A stretch of 64,000 nucleotides of DNA from CAVVVS01 sp963751355 (lineage in GTDB: Bacteria; Bacteroidota; Ignavibacteria; Ignavibacteriales; Ignavibacteriaceae), in assembly GCA_963751355.1 (NCBI GenBank), contig CAVVVS010000046.1, forward strand, positions 1 to 64,000, in the 5' to 3' direction. The notes below the pieces were generated by a model. It searched no databases. It worked only from the letters and a program-made list of their open reading frames with translations, and was not told the origin of the DNA. Numbering within the stretch: position 1 is the first letter of the stretch; each line of letters opens with the position of its first letter. The position numbers were made by a program, and so were the translations under genes. Below are positions 56,102-64,000 of the stretch, one piece after another.

Positions 56102-57079
56102 TTATGGTAATGTTCCTCCTCTTCCCGCAATAAACAGATTATACCATTCTTCTCTTGACAAATTTACAGAATCCGCCTGACAAGCGGCTTTTATTCGATC
56201 TGTGTTCCTCGTCCCTAAGACAGGTTGAATCTTTGCAGGATGTCTTAATAACCAGGCAATTACAATAGCTTCTTTACTTACATTTTTTTCTGCAGCCATT
56301 TTTGCAACAAGCTCTGCCGTATTTTTAATTCTTTGTTCTGCGTCTCCGGGTATATTACCGGACAACCAGCCAAGAGCAAGCGGCGACCATGATTGAATCG
56401 AAATGTTATTTAACCTGCAATAATCCAGAGTTCCCTCGCCTCTAATCGGGTATTCGGGAAATTTCTGATTTGTAATTACACCAGCATTAATTAATCCGGA
56501 GTGAATAATATTTAGTTCAACCTGATTTACTATGATTGGATAATCAACAAATTTCTTTAATAATTCAATTTGATAACCGGTATGATTACTCACTCCAAAA
56601 TAACGTACTTTACCTCCGGCATGAAGTTCTCCGAATGCCCGTGCAACTTCTTCCGGTTCAACTAGAGGGTCCGGGCGATGTAAAAGGAGTATGTCTATAT
56701 AATCCGTCTTCAATCTTTTTAGACTGCCGTTTACTGAGTCTATAATATGCTGATAACTAAAATCATATCTCCCAGGGTCATCATTTTTAGGCTGCCCTTT
56801 AAATCTAATCCCGCATTTAGTTTGAACATAAATTTTTTCCCTTAATCCGGGAATCGCTTTCCAAATCTCCGAAAAAACCTCCTCTGATTTCCCGTGACCA
56901 TAAATATCGGCATGGTCGAAAAAGTTTATTCCCTGATCCAATGCAGCAGTAATAGATTTTACAGCCTCATATTTAATTTCAGATTCACCTAGAGTCTCAC
57001 CGATCCTGCCTAGGTTCATGCAACCGAAAGCCAATTTCGATACCTCTAACGATGTTCCTGCAATTCTTTGTGTTTTCAA
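56102..57079 (-). CDS. Aldo/keto reductase, YdhF-like
   Basis: 325 residues, the usual size for the NAD(P)H-dependent TIM-barrel family. The catalytic tetrad is present: D55 and Y60 (FFDHADIYG), K88 (VQTKCG) and H134 (ILLLHRPDP). The nucleotide-binding end (LGTRNTDRIKAA) is intact. The start is a TTG at 57079 with AAAGG eight bases upstream; no ATG is available until residue 21. The substrate is unknown (small aldehydes or ketones). It stands alone, divergent from the unknown gene at 57469. Confidence 0.9.
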   Translation of the reverse strand: MKTQRIAGTSLEVSKLAFGCMNLGRIGETLGESEIKYEAVKSITAALDQGINFFDHADIYGHGKSEEVFSEIWKAIPGLREKIYVQTKCGIRFKGQPKNDDPGRYDFSYQHIIDSVNGSLKRLKTDYIDILLLHRPDPLVEPEEVARAFGELHAGGKVRYFGVSNHTGYQIELLKKFVDYPIIVNQVELNIIHSGLINAGVITNQKFPEYPIRGEGTLDYCRLNNISIQSWSPLALGWLSGNIPGDAEQRIKNTAELVAKMAAEKNVSKEAIVIAWLLRHPAKIQPVLGTRNTDRIKAACQADSVNLSREEWYNLFIAGRGGTLP

Positions 57080-57468
57080 AAGTTATACCTTTAAATTTAA
57101 TTTGGTAATGATGTCAGGTAATTATATTCTTATTGATAATATTTTTGTTTTTTTGATCAAAATATTCTTAAAGCAATATTGTATTAACTTGAACTCACAA
57201 TTGCATTCGTACTTTTAAAGTCGGCCTGTATCCCTTTGAGATTTGTCGTAATAAAATTCAATAAATTAGCATCCTTCCGAAGGGTAACTGAAAATATTGT
57301 AAAAGGATTTGTTTTCTAAGAATAACATAACAATTACGTACTAAAAATAAGAACTGTTCTTTAAGACAAAATCTCACTAATAATTATTATACAAAAATAT
57401 GTTTTTATTAAATACTTTTCCTAATTTTAAATGAGAAATATATCTTATTCTCAAATAAGGGGTTTAAT
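57080..57468. other. Divergent intergenic region
   Basis: 389 bp of very AT-rich DNA between the aldo/keto reductase (minus) and an unknown gene (plus). It must hold both promoters; no palindrome or known site stands out. Confidence 0.35.
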
Positions 57469-58194
57469 ATGGAATACGAAAGCACAAATTTATTTTTTAC
57501 ATTTCTGAGACTAAAATCATACCTGGTCAGCTTGATGGATGAATCCAAGCAAAATTACAAAGATTTTCATTATACCGAAGAGTACCTCTCACGGCGTTAC
57601 CCGGATGAAAAAACTTCAATAATACGGATTTTAGAAGATAACGGAATATTTAACGATGCTGATATTGCTTTTAATGAAAAGGTAATAATGCAGTTTAGAA
57701 AAATCGCCAATGAATCGAAAGCACATACTAGTTTAGTCGATCTATTAACAAAACTGGAAATTGAAGTTAAAGATTTCACATCAAAAGACAAAGAACGCTC
57801 TAAGTATATATCCTTAAGAGAAGAAAGATTAAATAGTATTTTGGAAATCTTATTTCAACTTGCTACAAACTGGTCAGTCTTACGCGAATTAGAAGATAAA
57901 GTGGACAGCTATTCGGTTTTGAATGATGAAGAAGTAATCAGACCTGACGAAGAAAAAAATTTGGATGCTTTAGACAGCACCACTTCACAAGCATTTAATA
58001 TTATATCCGATTTAACGAAACAATATATCAAACGGCTGACTGATTATTATTTTGAATACGGCGGAGATATAAGCTTAAAAGCTTTCGTTGAGGAACTTGA
58101 CATAACTAAAAATGAAGTGAATAAAAAATACTTTGAACTTTTTAAGAAACACGGTTTGGATACTGATTGGCTTGAAAAAGGTAAAAATGGATGA
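57469..58194 (+). CDS. Helical cytoplasmic protein of unknown function
   Basis: 241 residues with no signal peptide or membrane helix. It is almost wholly helical and highly charged. The first 90 residues (LRLKSYLVSLMDESKQNYKD) and the middle look like coiled-coil bundles. The last 50 (GDISLKAFVEELDITKNEVN, then KKYFELFKKHG) have the outline of a helix-turn-helix, so a DNA-binding regulator is possible. AAGGGG lies upstream of the ATG. It is followed by a shared terminator before the convergent sigma-factor gene. I do not recognise the family. Confidence 0.6.
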   Translation: MEYESTNLFFTFLRLKSYLVSLMDESKQNYKDFHYTEEYLSRRYPDEKTSIIRILEDNGIFNDADIAFNEKVIMQFRKIANESKAHTSLVDLLTKLEIEVKDFTSKDKERSKYISLREERLNSILEILFQLATNWSVLRELEDKVDSYSVLNDEEVIRPDEEKNLDALDSTTSQAFNIISDLTKQYIKRLTDYYFEYGGDISLKAFVEELDITKNEVNKKYFELFKKHGLDTDWLEKGKNG

Positions 58195-58329
58195 GTAATT
58201 TAACTAATTGTGTATGTTTAATTTTTAATGAACGATGATAGGTTGCATTGAAACAGGCAGTTTTTAATTTAGTTGAATTCAACAACAACAAAATTCAATA
58301 ATAATATTTTCAGATTTACCATTCTAAAA

Positions 58330-58366
58330 AAAGCATCCTATTATTACAGTTATAATAGGATGCTTT
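58330..58366 (-). terminator. Strong terminator of the sigma-factor gene
   Basis: AAAGCATCCTATTAT pairs exactly with ATAATAGGATGCTTT across a seven-base loop. On the minus strand it runs into TTTTTAGAAT, giving a T-tract of about eight. It also lies after the convergent plus-strand gene and may stop both. Confidence 0.9.
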
Positions 58367-58378
58367 GCATTTAAAATA

Positions 58379-59239
58379 TTATCCGAGATATGTTTTAAGA
58401 TTCTTACTTCTAGAAGGATGTCTTAAACTGCGAATTGCTTTTTCTTTAATTTGTCTTACCCTTTCCCTGGTCAGATCAAATCTTTCACCTATCTCTTCAA
58501 GTGTTGCGGAGCGTTCGCTATTAATTCCGAAATAAAGTCTGAGCACATTTGCTTCTCTTTCGCTTAGAGTAGAAAGTACGGTTTCAACTTCACTCTTAAG
58601 AGATTCATGCATTAAACTTACATCGGGAGAAGGCTGCTGATCGTTTGAAATTAAATCAAGCAAACTATTTTTATTATCGTCACCTTCTTTAACGGGAGCG
58701 TCCATGGAAATATGGCGACCGTAAAGCTGCATAGTATTGGCAACTTCGTCTGCATCCATTTCAAGCTCTTTTCCAAGCTCCTCGGCCGTCGGTTTTCTTT
58801 CGAACTCCTGCTCTAATTTAGTAAAAGCCTTACCAAGTTTATTTAACGTCCCGACCCGGTTAAGAGGCAGCCTAACCATCCTGGATTGTTCGGCAATTGC
58901 CTGCATAATAGATTGACGTATCCACCAAACGGCATACGAGATAAACTTGAATCCTCTGGTTTCATCAAATCTTCCGGCAGCTTTTATTAAACCTAAATTG
59001 CCTTCATTAATCAAATCTCCGAGGGATAATCCTTGATTTTGATATTGCTTTGCTACACTAACGACAAATCGCAAATTTGCCTTAGTTAAACTTTCGAGTG
59101 CAATTTTGTCACCTTGCTTGATCCTTTGAGCAAGTTCAATCTCCTGATCGGGAGTTAAAAGATTAACTTTTCCAATCTCTTGCAAATATTTATCTAACGA
59201 TTTACTTTCCCTACTAGTAAATTGCTTTGTTATTTTCAA
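58379..59239 (-). CDS. rpoD: Primary-type RNA polymerase sigma factor (RpoD/SigA family)
   Basis: 286 residues, short because region 1.1 is missing, as is usual for the Bacteroidota group. Region 1.2 ([20 protein letters not shown]), region 2 ([54 protein letters not shown]), region 3 ([13 protein letters not shown]) and region 4 ([38 protein letters not shown]) are all intact. The start is a TTG at 59239 with AGGAG nine bases upstream; no ATG offers an alternative. It sets the housekeeping promoter preference. A group-2 paralogue cannot be excluded without the rest of the genome. Confidence 0.93.
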   Translation of the reverse strand: MKITKQFTSRESKSLDKYLQEIGKVNLLTPDQEIELAQRIKQGDKIALESLTKANLRFVVSVAKQYQNQGLSLGDLINEGNLGLIKAAGRFDETRGFKFISYAVWWIRQSIMQAIAEQSRMVRLPLNRVGTLNKLGKAFTKLEQEFERKPTAEELGKELEMDADEVANTMQLYGRHISMDAPVKEGDDNKNSLLDLISNDQQPSPDVSLMHESLKSEVETVLSTLSEREANVLRLYFGINSERSATLEEIGERFDLTRERVRQIKEKAIRSLRHPSRSKNLKTYLG

Positions 59240-59832
59240 TTTGGATCAACTCCTATCTATTTTCATTTGTTAATTAAAACGTAATTGTTTATTGACTATT
59301 ACCGAAACTTTTTATTAAATTTATTTTTCTTTTCAGATATAATGTTTTGAGCTCAATAATTTCATATAAACTTAAATATAATCAATTCACAAAAATTTAA
59401 TAAGTCAAAAAATTATACATTTTCCTGTCTCATCGAATTATATTCATAAAATATTACTTTTTAGCATAAATTTTCACAATTTAGCGGTTTGGTAATTAAT
59501 TAGCCCATTCAGCTTCACTTTTTCATATCCTATGTGAATAGGACGATAAAAGAAGAAGTAAGTTTCATGGTTTTTAGGTAATAATTTCAGGATTACTTGA
59601 TGAAAATCACAATTTATTCTTCTTGAACCAATGTTCCCCGGATACCTCTTAATTTTTTCGTTTTATCAGTTAATGAACAAACATCCCGATTATTAACGAT
59701 ATTTCAAAATGACTAATTGGTTATTATTCAAAATCTTTATTACAAACATCCCTAAAATTCACAAAATCATTTATAGATCCATACAGACCTCAAAAATATT
59801 TTGAAAAATAAGTGAAAAGATATAATTGAGTA
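59240..59832. other. Intergenic region upstream of the sigma-factor gene
   Basis: 593 bp, AT-rich. It must hold the sigma-factor promoter (minus strand) and the end of the MFS transcript. I see no hairpin with a convincing T-tract, no RNA gene and no supported protein. Confidence 0.4.
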
Positions 59833-61218
59833 TTATGCATTACTTTCTGCAGTAGCAAGCTCTCTGCTGCGTCCCTTCAATCCGAATGAGATAAAGAAGA
59901 GAACCACTGCCATCACACCAATCATAACGTATGCAGCTCTCAAACCGGCAGCTCCTCCGCCTTGAGAACTAGCTACCGCACCAACAAGCGCACCTCCGAA
60001 TAATTGGCCTACTCCAGTAAATAATCTTATTGCTCCTTGTGCAGAGGCTCTTTCAGACTGACTCGATTCGTTTAACATTATATAACGAAGCGGCGCACCG
60101 ACTATAAATCCCATTCCTATACCGAGCAAACCTGCCGAGATATAAAACGTAGTTAAATCCATGCTTTCAACTCCAAGCCCCAACATTCCCAAAGCAAGAA
60201 GTACACTGCCTAATATGAGCACTATTTTTGAACCAAGTTTATCAAGCATTCTTCCAGCCAGCGGTGAACCGAATGCCATTGCCAAAACAACCGGGAACAA
60301 CATAAAGCTTGCTTTTGAAGTGGTGATGTTAAATGTTGAAACCAGCAGTGGCGGGACAAAAACTACCGCGGCTTCACTTACACCCGCCCCAATTGCGATA
60401 ATTGAAACAATAATAACCTGGCGTGATGTTAACAGACCGATTCTCAGAATCGGATCTTTGATTTTATTTTCACTTTTTGTGAAGAAAGGAAGCAAAATAA
60501 TTGCTAATAAAATAAAAGGCAGTACATTCAGCGAAATTAAACTTTGCATAAAATCGGATGAATCTATGTTATTAAATCCATAGGCAAGAGCGGCTAAAAT
60601 AATTCCTAACAAGATCATCCCGTTCCAGTCGAATGGATTTTTACTTTCTACTTTATTAACAGGCAATATTTTTATACTCATTATTATTACAACAACAGCT
60701 ATAGGAATATTTACCAGGAACAACCAATGCCATGAGAACATCAAAATAACGCCGGCTAAAACCGGTCCTATAATGAATGCAATCCCGAACACAGCACCAA
60801 TTAAACCGAGAGCACTCCCTCTTTTGTCTTCCGGGAAAGTGTCTCCTATAACAGCACTTGCTACAGGGAATATTCCCCCGGCACCAAATCCTTGAATCCC
60901 GCGCCCGATCAGGAGAATAGTAAAATTAGGGGACAGTGCAACTATTAGTGAGCCGAATGCAAACATGAGCACATCGATGATATAGATTGTCCGACGGTTC
61001 ATTATGTCTGACAATTTTGCCATGAAAGGTGTGCCCACCAGGTTGAACAAAACGTAAACCGCAAATATCCAGGCTACTGAACGCTCTCCTATTCCAAATT
61101 GAGATTGAATAGCGGGTAATGCAGGTCCGACGATTGCAATATCGAGTGCACCCATCAGAACACCGATAAACAGCACTAATAAAACTTTATTCCTTTTCTT
61201 TTTATCAATAGGATCCAT
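59833..61218 (-). CDS. MFS drug/metabolite exporter, DHA2/EmrB-like
   Basis: 461 residues with about 14 membrane helices. Helix 1 has the GALDIAIVGPALPAIQ motif typical of DHA2 exporters. Motif A is seen as GTPFMAKLSDIMNRRTIYI, and motif C in the RGIQGFGAGGIFPVASA/GAVFGIAFIIGPVLAG segments. Such carriers export toxic compounds using the proton gradient. The AGGAG box precedes the ATG. The gene follows the MarR gene by 112 bp, and the pair is a classic regulator/exporter unit. Confidence 0.9.
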   Translation of the reverse strand: MDPIDKKKRNKVLLVLFIGVLMGALDIAIVGPALPAIQSQFGIGERSVAWIFAVYVLFNLVGTPFMAKLSDIMNRRTIYIIDVLMFAFGSLIVALSPNFTILLIGRGIQGFGAGGIFPVASAVIGDTFPEDKRGSALGLIGAVFGIAFIIGPVLAGVILMFSWHWLFLVNIPIAVVVIIMSIKILPVNKVESKNPFDWNGMILLGIILAALAYGFNNIDSSDFMQSLISLNVLPFILLAIILLPFFTKSENKIKDPILRIGLLTSRQVIIVSIIAIGAGVSEAAVVFVPPLLVSTFNITTSKASFMLFPVVLAMAFGSPLAGRMLDKLGSKIVLILGSVLLALGMLGLGVESMDLTTFYISAGLLGIGMGFIVGAPLRYIMLNESSQSERASAQGAIRLFTGVGQLFGGALVGAVASSQGGGAAGLRAAYVMIGVMAVVLFFISFGLKGRSRELATAESNA

Positions 61219-61330
61219 TTAGAATTACTCCTCAACTCTTATAATTTTTATAAACTCTTTTATTCTAGGTTTAACAAATAAAAAAGACATCTTAATTCCA
61301 GGTCTCCGGTTTTATCAATATCTTATACCT

Positions 61331-61813
61331 TTATGCCCGAATACAGTTTCTACTTTTATTCTCTCTATTTAGCTCAATCATTTCCACAAATTCCATCAGC
61401 TTTTCAAACAGTAAAACAAACTCCGCTTGATCATTTTCTTCAAGGTTGTTTAATATTTCACGGTATACTTTATCCATAGAGTACATTTTTTTTTCGAGAA
61501 GCTTTTTCGCTTTTGGAGTCAGACTAATATTGGTTATCCTTTTATCATTCTCACCGGAGTTTTTTTTCAAATAACCTGACTGCTCAAGTCTGTCAACAAT
61601 TCCGCTGGCAGTGCTTTGTGCTATTTTAAGATGATCTTTTAACTGGTTAACAGTCATCTTACCATGGTAATCCAGAACAGATAAGACCCTGTATTGCGCA
61701 ATCGTAAAATCCCCGGTACGTGAAACTTCGATGGAGAGATTGTGAAAAAATCTCTGCAGCTTCGGGAAAATTATTTCCAGTTTGGCAATATTTATTTCAG
61801 GTCTTTTATTCAT
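61331..61813 (-). CDS. MarR-family transcriptional regulator
   Basis: 160 residues. The winged helix is clear: QYRVLSVLDYHGKMTVNQL, then KIAQSTASGIVDRLEQSGYL (recognition helix) and the wing KKNSGENDKRITNISLTPKA. MarR dimers usually repress an exporter and release DNA when they bind a phenolic or other ligand. A 34-bp palindrome lies 14 bp upstream of the start, which points to autoregulation of this gene and the exporter downstream. The ribosome site is weak. Confidence 0.93.
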   Translation of the reverse strand: MNKRPEINIAKLEIIFPKLQRFFHNLSIEVSRTGDFTIAQYRVLSVLDYHGKMTVNQLKDHLKIAQSTASGIVDRLEQSGYLKKNSGENDKRITNISLTPKAKKLLEKKMYSMDKVYREILNNLEENDQAEFVLLFEKLMEFVEMIELNRENKSRNCIRA

Positions 61814-61826
61814 ATAATTATCTATT

Positions 61827-61860
61827 TATATCGTAATCCGATATATCGGGATGCGATATA
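61827..61860. promoter_or_regulatory. Probable MarR operator upstream of marR-like gene
   Basis: A 34-bp imperfect palindrome with outer arms TATATCG and CGATATA and a core CCGATATATCGG. It is 14 bp upstream of the regulator's start codon, the usual place for an autoregulatory MarR site. Confidence 0.7.
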
Positions 61861-61991
61861 TAGGTAAATCTTATTCTAAAATCAATTGATTTGGTGTGAT
61901 TTTGTTTGAGATGAGATTTGTGTCAATTAGAAGATAGTCTAATGAGCAATTATTGATCTAGCTAATCTGCAGTTTCCGGAATAATCAATAA

Positions 61992-62019
61992 AAACCCGGC
62001 ATCTTTCGAAACCGGGTTT
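61992..62019 (-). terminator. Terminator of the cohesin-domain gene
   Basis: AAACCCGG pairs with CCGGGTTT over a 12-base loop. On the minus strand it is followed by TTATTGATT after a T-run. It lies about 65 bp after the stop of the gene at 62085. Confidence 0.8.
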
Positions 62020-62084
62020 ATCAAATAGAAGTTATTAACCAACCTGGAACTCTGTCCGTGAGTCCAGCAATTGCTCGTTCAATA

Positions 62085-64000
62085 TTATTTTAAAAGTATC
62101 ATCTTTCTTATAGCATTATATTTACCGGCTGTTATTTTATAAAAATATATTCCGCTTGATAATTTTGATGCATTGAACAAGATTTCGTAGTAGCCTGCCG
62201 GCTGATAGCCGTTTACGAGCGTAGCTGCTTTCCTTCCCAACAAATCGTATACAGCAATCTGAACCAGTGCGGCAGACGGTATTTGATATTTTATTGTTGT
62301 GGAAGGATTGAACGGATTGGGATAGTTCTGATAGATCATAAAATTTCCCGGAATATTTTTAACGTTATTTCCAACTTTTGTAACCGTAGCCCCAAACTCA
62401 TTCGAATAATCAGACTGAACCAGGCTGTTATATGCTTTCACCCTGTAAACATAGTAAGTTCCTACTGCCAGATTACTATCAAGATAGGAAGTCACATTTG
62501 CTGCAACCGAATCAATTGCAGAATAAGTACCGGTTTCATCTAGTTTTCTTTCAATTATAAATCCGGACTCGCTCGATGAAGTATCCTGCCAGGTTAGATC
62601 GATTTTATTTGCTTCGGTTGATGCGGCTTGCAGGTTATACGGCGGAATAAGTTTTGTTGCTCCTGCTGATTCGTTAGAATATGATGAATTCCCTGCAATG
62701 TTGTACGCGAATATTCTGTAATAATATCGTGTCCCGTCCAACAATCCGGTATCGGTAAAAGACGTTGAGTTTTCGGATAGTGAATCAATCAACATCCAGT
62801 TCCCGTTATTATTTATGCTTCTTTCAATTTTATATCCCGACTCATTATTAGCATTGTCAGCCCAGTTTAGATAAACTTTGGTGTAACCCGTAGAATCTAT
62901 TTCCAAACCTGTTGGCGAAGCAGGCAGACTGACGGATGAAGCAAGTATACTTCCGTTCTTTGTTAATACCGCAGGTGAACCTTCATTAAGTAAGAATTGC
63001 TGAATTGTCAGTGAAGATTTTCTGCCTACCTGTGTTTTAGAAGATATATTAAATCTCAACTTTACAATAACCCCCTGGCTTCCAAAACTATTTGAACCTG
63101 CACCTGCTACAATAATTTGATTACCTTTATCATTTACCTGAAATGCCCATCCATCGGAGAACGTTCCCGTCGTGACAACTTTGTCAAATTTAACTATAGA
63201 GGAATCAAAAGAAATGCCGGTTTGCATGGAAGAAATTGAAAAAATAGAAAATAAATTCCCCACATAAATAGGAACATCAATTGTGTCTCCAACAGAAGCA
63301 TTTGTATCGGGAATATTTACTCTAGTATCATAAAGCGTAATGTTTCCGCTCTTGCCGGATCCGCCGTACAGATCATTTGCAGTTACTTGAACAATTCCAC
63401 CCTTCAGAGCGGTAAGCAACCCAGTATTGTCAATCTTTGCTAAATTTGTATCGCTGACTGTCCAGTTGTAAGGAGGAGTTCCGTTGCTTGCTTTAAATCG
63501 TAAGGTGTCTCCTGCAATTAGAGTCCCTGCAGAAGGTGCTATATTTAACGAAGCTAATCTTATAACGGAAAATTGACTGTTCTTTGAATTACCCAAAATG
63601 TTTTCGTTAAAGGTAATGTTTGAAAAAGACAACGCAGTAGAGCCTGTATTAAACTTCGTTATTTGAAATTGTATAATCAACAAAACTCCGGCTCCGGTTA
63701 ATGAACCGCTTCCGGCGAAAGAAACATCCATCTTTCCCCCGCTTTGATCTTTGAATACGGGATCAGAAAAAGATTGCAGCAGGGTTCCGGTTTTTATTAC
63801 CTGAACCGGGTTTAAAATATTTTGATTAAACGAAAGAGAAAATTGACCGGAAGAAATATTCAATCCGGTTAAGTCGGTAGTATAAACGGGGATATCCACC
63901 ATCTGACCTTGATAAAAAGTAGTATCCCGTGTGCTCAATTTAAAAGCGCGTATTTCAACTACTCCGTTGGATGTATCGATAATATTATTGGCATCTTTTG
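62085..64000 (-). CDS. T9SS-secreted cohesin-domain protein, 5' end cut by window edge
   Basis: The frame stays open beyond the TTG at 63938 to the window edge (upstream codons read DANNIIDTSNGVVEIRAFKL), so the N-terminus is missing; about 638 residues are visible. Order: a cohesin-like domain (VDIPVYTTDLTGLNISSGQF ... QFQITKFNTG); a BIG2/Ig-like domain (SNGTPPYNWTVSDTNLAKID); a second cohesin-like domain (IDVPIYVGNLFSIFSISSMQ); two Fn3 domains (NWADNANNESGYKIERS; TWQDTSSSESGFIIERK); and a type A sorting domain (QNYPNPFNPSTTIKY ... RKMILLK). Cohesins bind dockerins, so it could be a surface scaffold; no dockerin is seen in the window. Confidence 0.85.
   Translation of the reverse strand, partial: KDANNIIDTSNGVVEIRAFKLSTRDTTFYQGQMVDIPVYTTDLTGLNISSGQFSLSFNQNILNPVQVIKTGTLLQSFSDPVFKDQSGGKMDVSFAGSGSLTGAGVLLIIQFQITKFNTGSTALSFSNITFNENILGNSKNSQFSVIRLASLNIAPSAGTLIAGDTLRFKASNGTPPYNWTVSDTNLAKIDNTGLLTALKGGIVQVTANDLYGGSGKSGNITLYDTRVNIPDTNASVGDTIDVPIYVGNLFSIFSISSMQTGISFDSSIVKFDKVVTTGTFSDGWAFQVNDKGNQIIVAGAGSNSFGSQGVIVKLRFNISSKTQVGRKSSLTIQQFLLNEGSPAVLTKNGSILASSVSLPASPTGLEIDSTGYTKVYLNWADNANNESGYKIERSINNNGNWMLIDSLSENSTSFTDTGLLDGTRYYYRIFAYNIAGNSSYSNESAGATKLIPPYNLQAASTEANKIDLTWQDTSSSESGFIIERKLDETGTYSAIDSVAANVTSYLDSNLAVGTYYVYRVKAYNSLVQSDYSNEFGATVTKVGNNVKNIPGNFMIYQNYPNPFNPSTTIKYQIPSAALVQIAVYDLLGRKAATLVNGYQPAGYYEILFNASKLSSGIYFYKITAGKYNAIRKMILLK

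Noticed and set aside
1..64000. tRNA, rRNA, riboswitch or integrase-type attachment sites
   Set aside because: I looked in the longer gaps and saw no cloverleaf, conserved riboswitch core or att-like duplication apart from the RAYT repeats. A covariance-model search would be decisive.

Overview
The window looks like chromosomal DNA of an AT-rich, Gram-negative member of the Bacteroidota/Chlorobi/Ignavibacteria group, most likely an Ignavibacteria-type organism. At least seven proteins end in the type IX secretion (T9SS) sorting domain with the QNYPNPFNP start motif, one protein is PorV/PorQ-like, there is a TonB-dependent receptor with a carboxypeptidase-regulatory N-domain, and the primary sigma factor is a short form. 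The phylum call is an inference from these families; no rRNA or tRNA gene was seen.

Region 1-28.6 kb is one long minus-strand block of exported proteins. From its upstream end (28.6 kb) it encodes a LamG-domain T9SS protein, two lipoproteins, a TonB-dependent receptor, two paralogous secreted proteins with an unusual C-terminal domain, a PorV-like barrel, two HExxH metallopeptidase-like T9SS proteins, a GH172/DUF2961 enzyme, GalT, a GH127/DUF1680 enzyme, two tandem paralogous T9SS proteins of unknown activity, and a glycosidase-like protein cut by the window edge. This reads as a SusD-less polysaccharide (arabinose/galactose type) utilisation block. Upstream of it, at 28808-28936, lies a symmetric divergent control region with two LacI-family-like operators.

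Region 29-36 kb is plus strand. It holds a secreted Memo-family protein, a membrane-anchored octaheme HAO-like cytochrome translationally coupled to a polytopic membrane protein, TatA, and a dipeptidyl peptidase IV. Region 36-38 kb is a non-coding repeat field built around a REP-associated tyrosine transposase (RAYT).

Region 38-42.8 kb is a tight four-gene operon: histidine kinase, sigma-54 response regulator, periplasmic coiled-coil protein and an outer-membrane barrel. Region 43-48.3 kb has a YCF48/BNR-type T9SS protein and a serpin lipoprotein operon. Region 48.5-64 kb holds mixed housekeeping and accessory genes: an AlaX-like editing protein, an M49-like peptidase lipoprotein, a GT39-like membrane glycosyltransferase, a lytic transglycosylase, a TlpA-like lipoprotein, an aldo/keto reductase, an unknown helical protein, the RpoD-type sigma factor, an MFS exporter with its MarR regulator and operator, and a cohesin-domain T9SS protein cut by the right edge.

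Most likely new biology: the mirrored divergent operator/promoter region; the SusD-less uptake cluster with its paired secreted proteins; a roughly 95-residue module shared by three otherwise different secreted proteins; the HAO-like cytochrome with an unknown membrane partner; and the kinase/regulator/coiled-coil/barrel operon.
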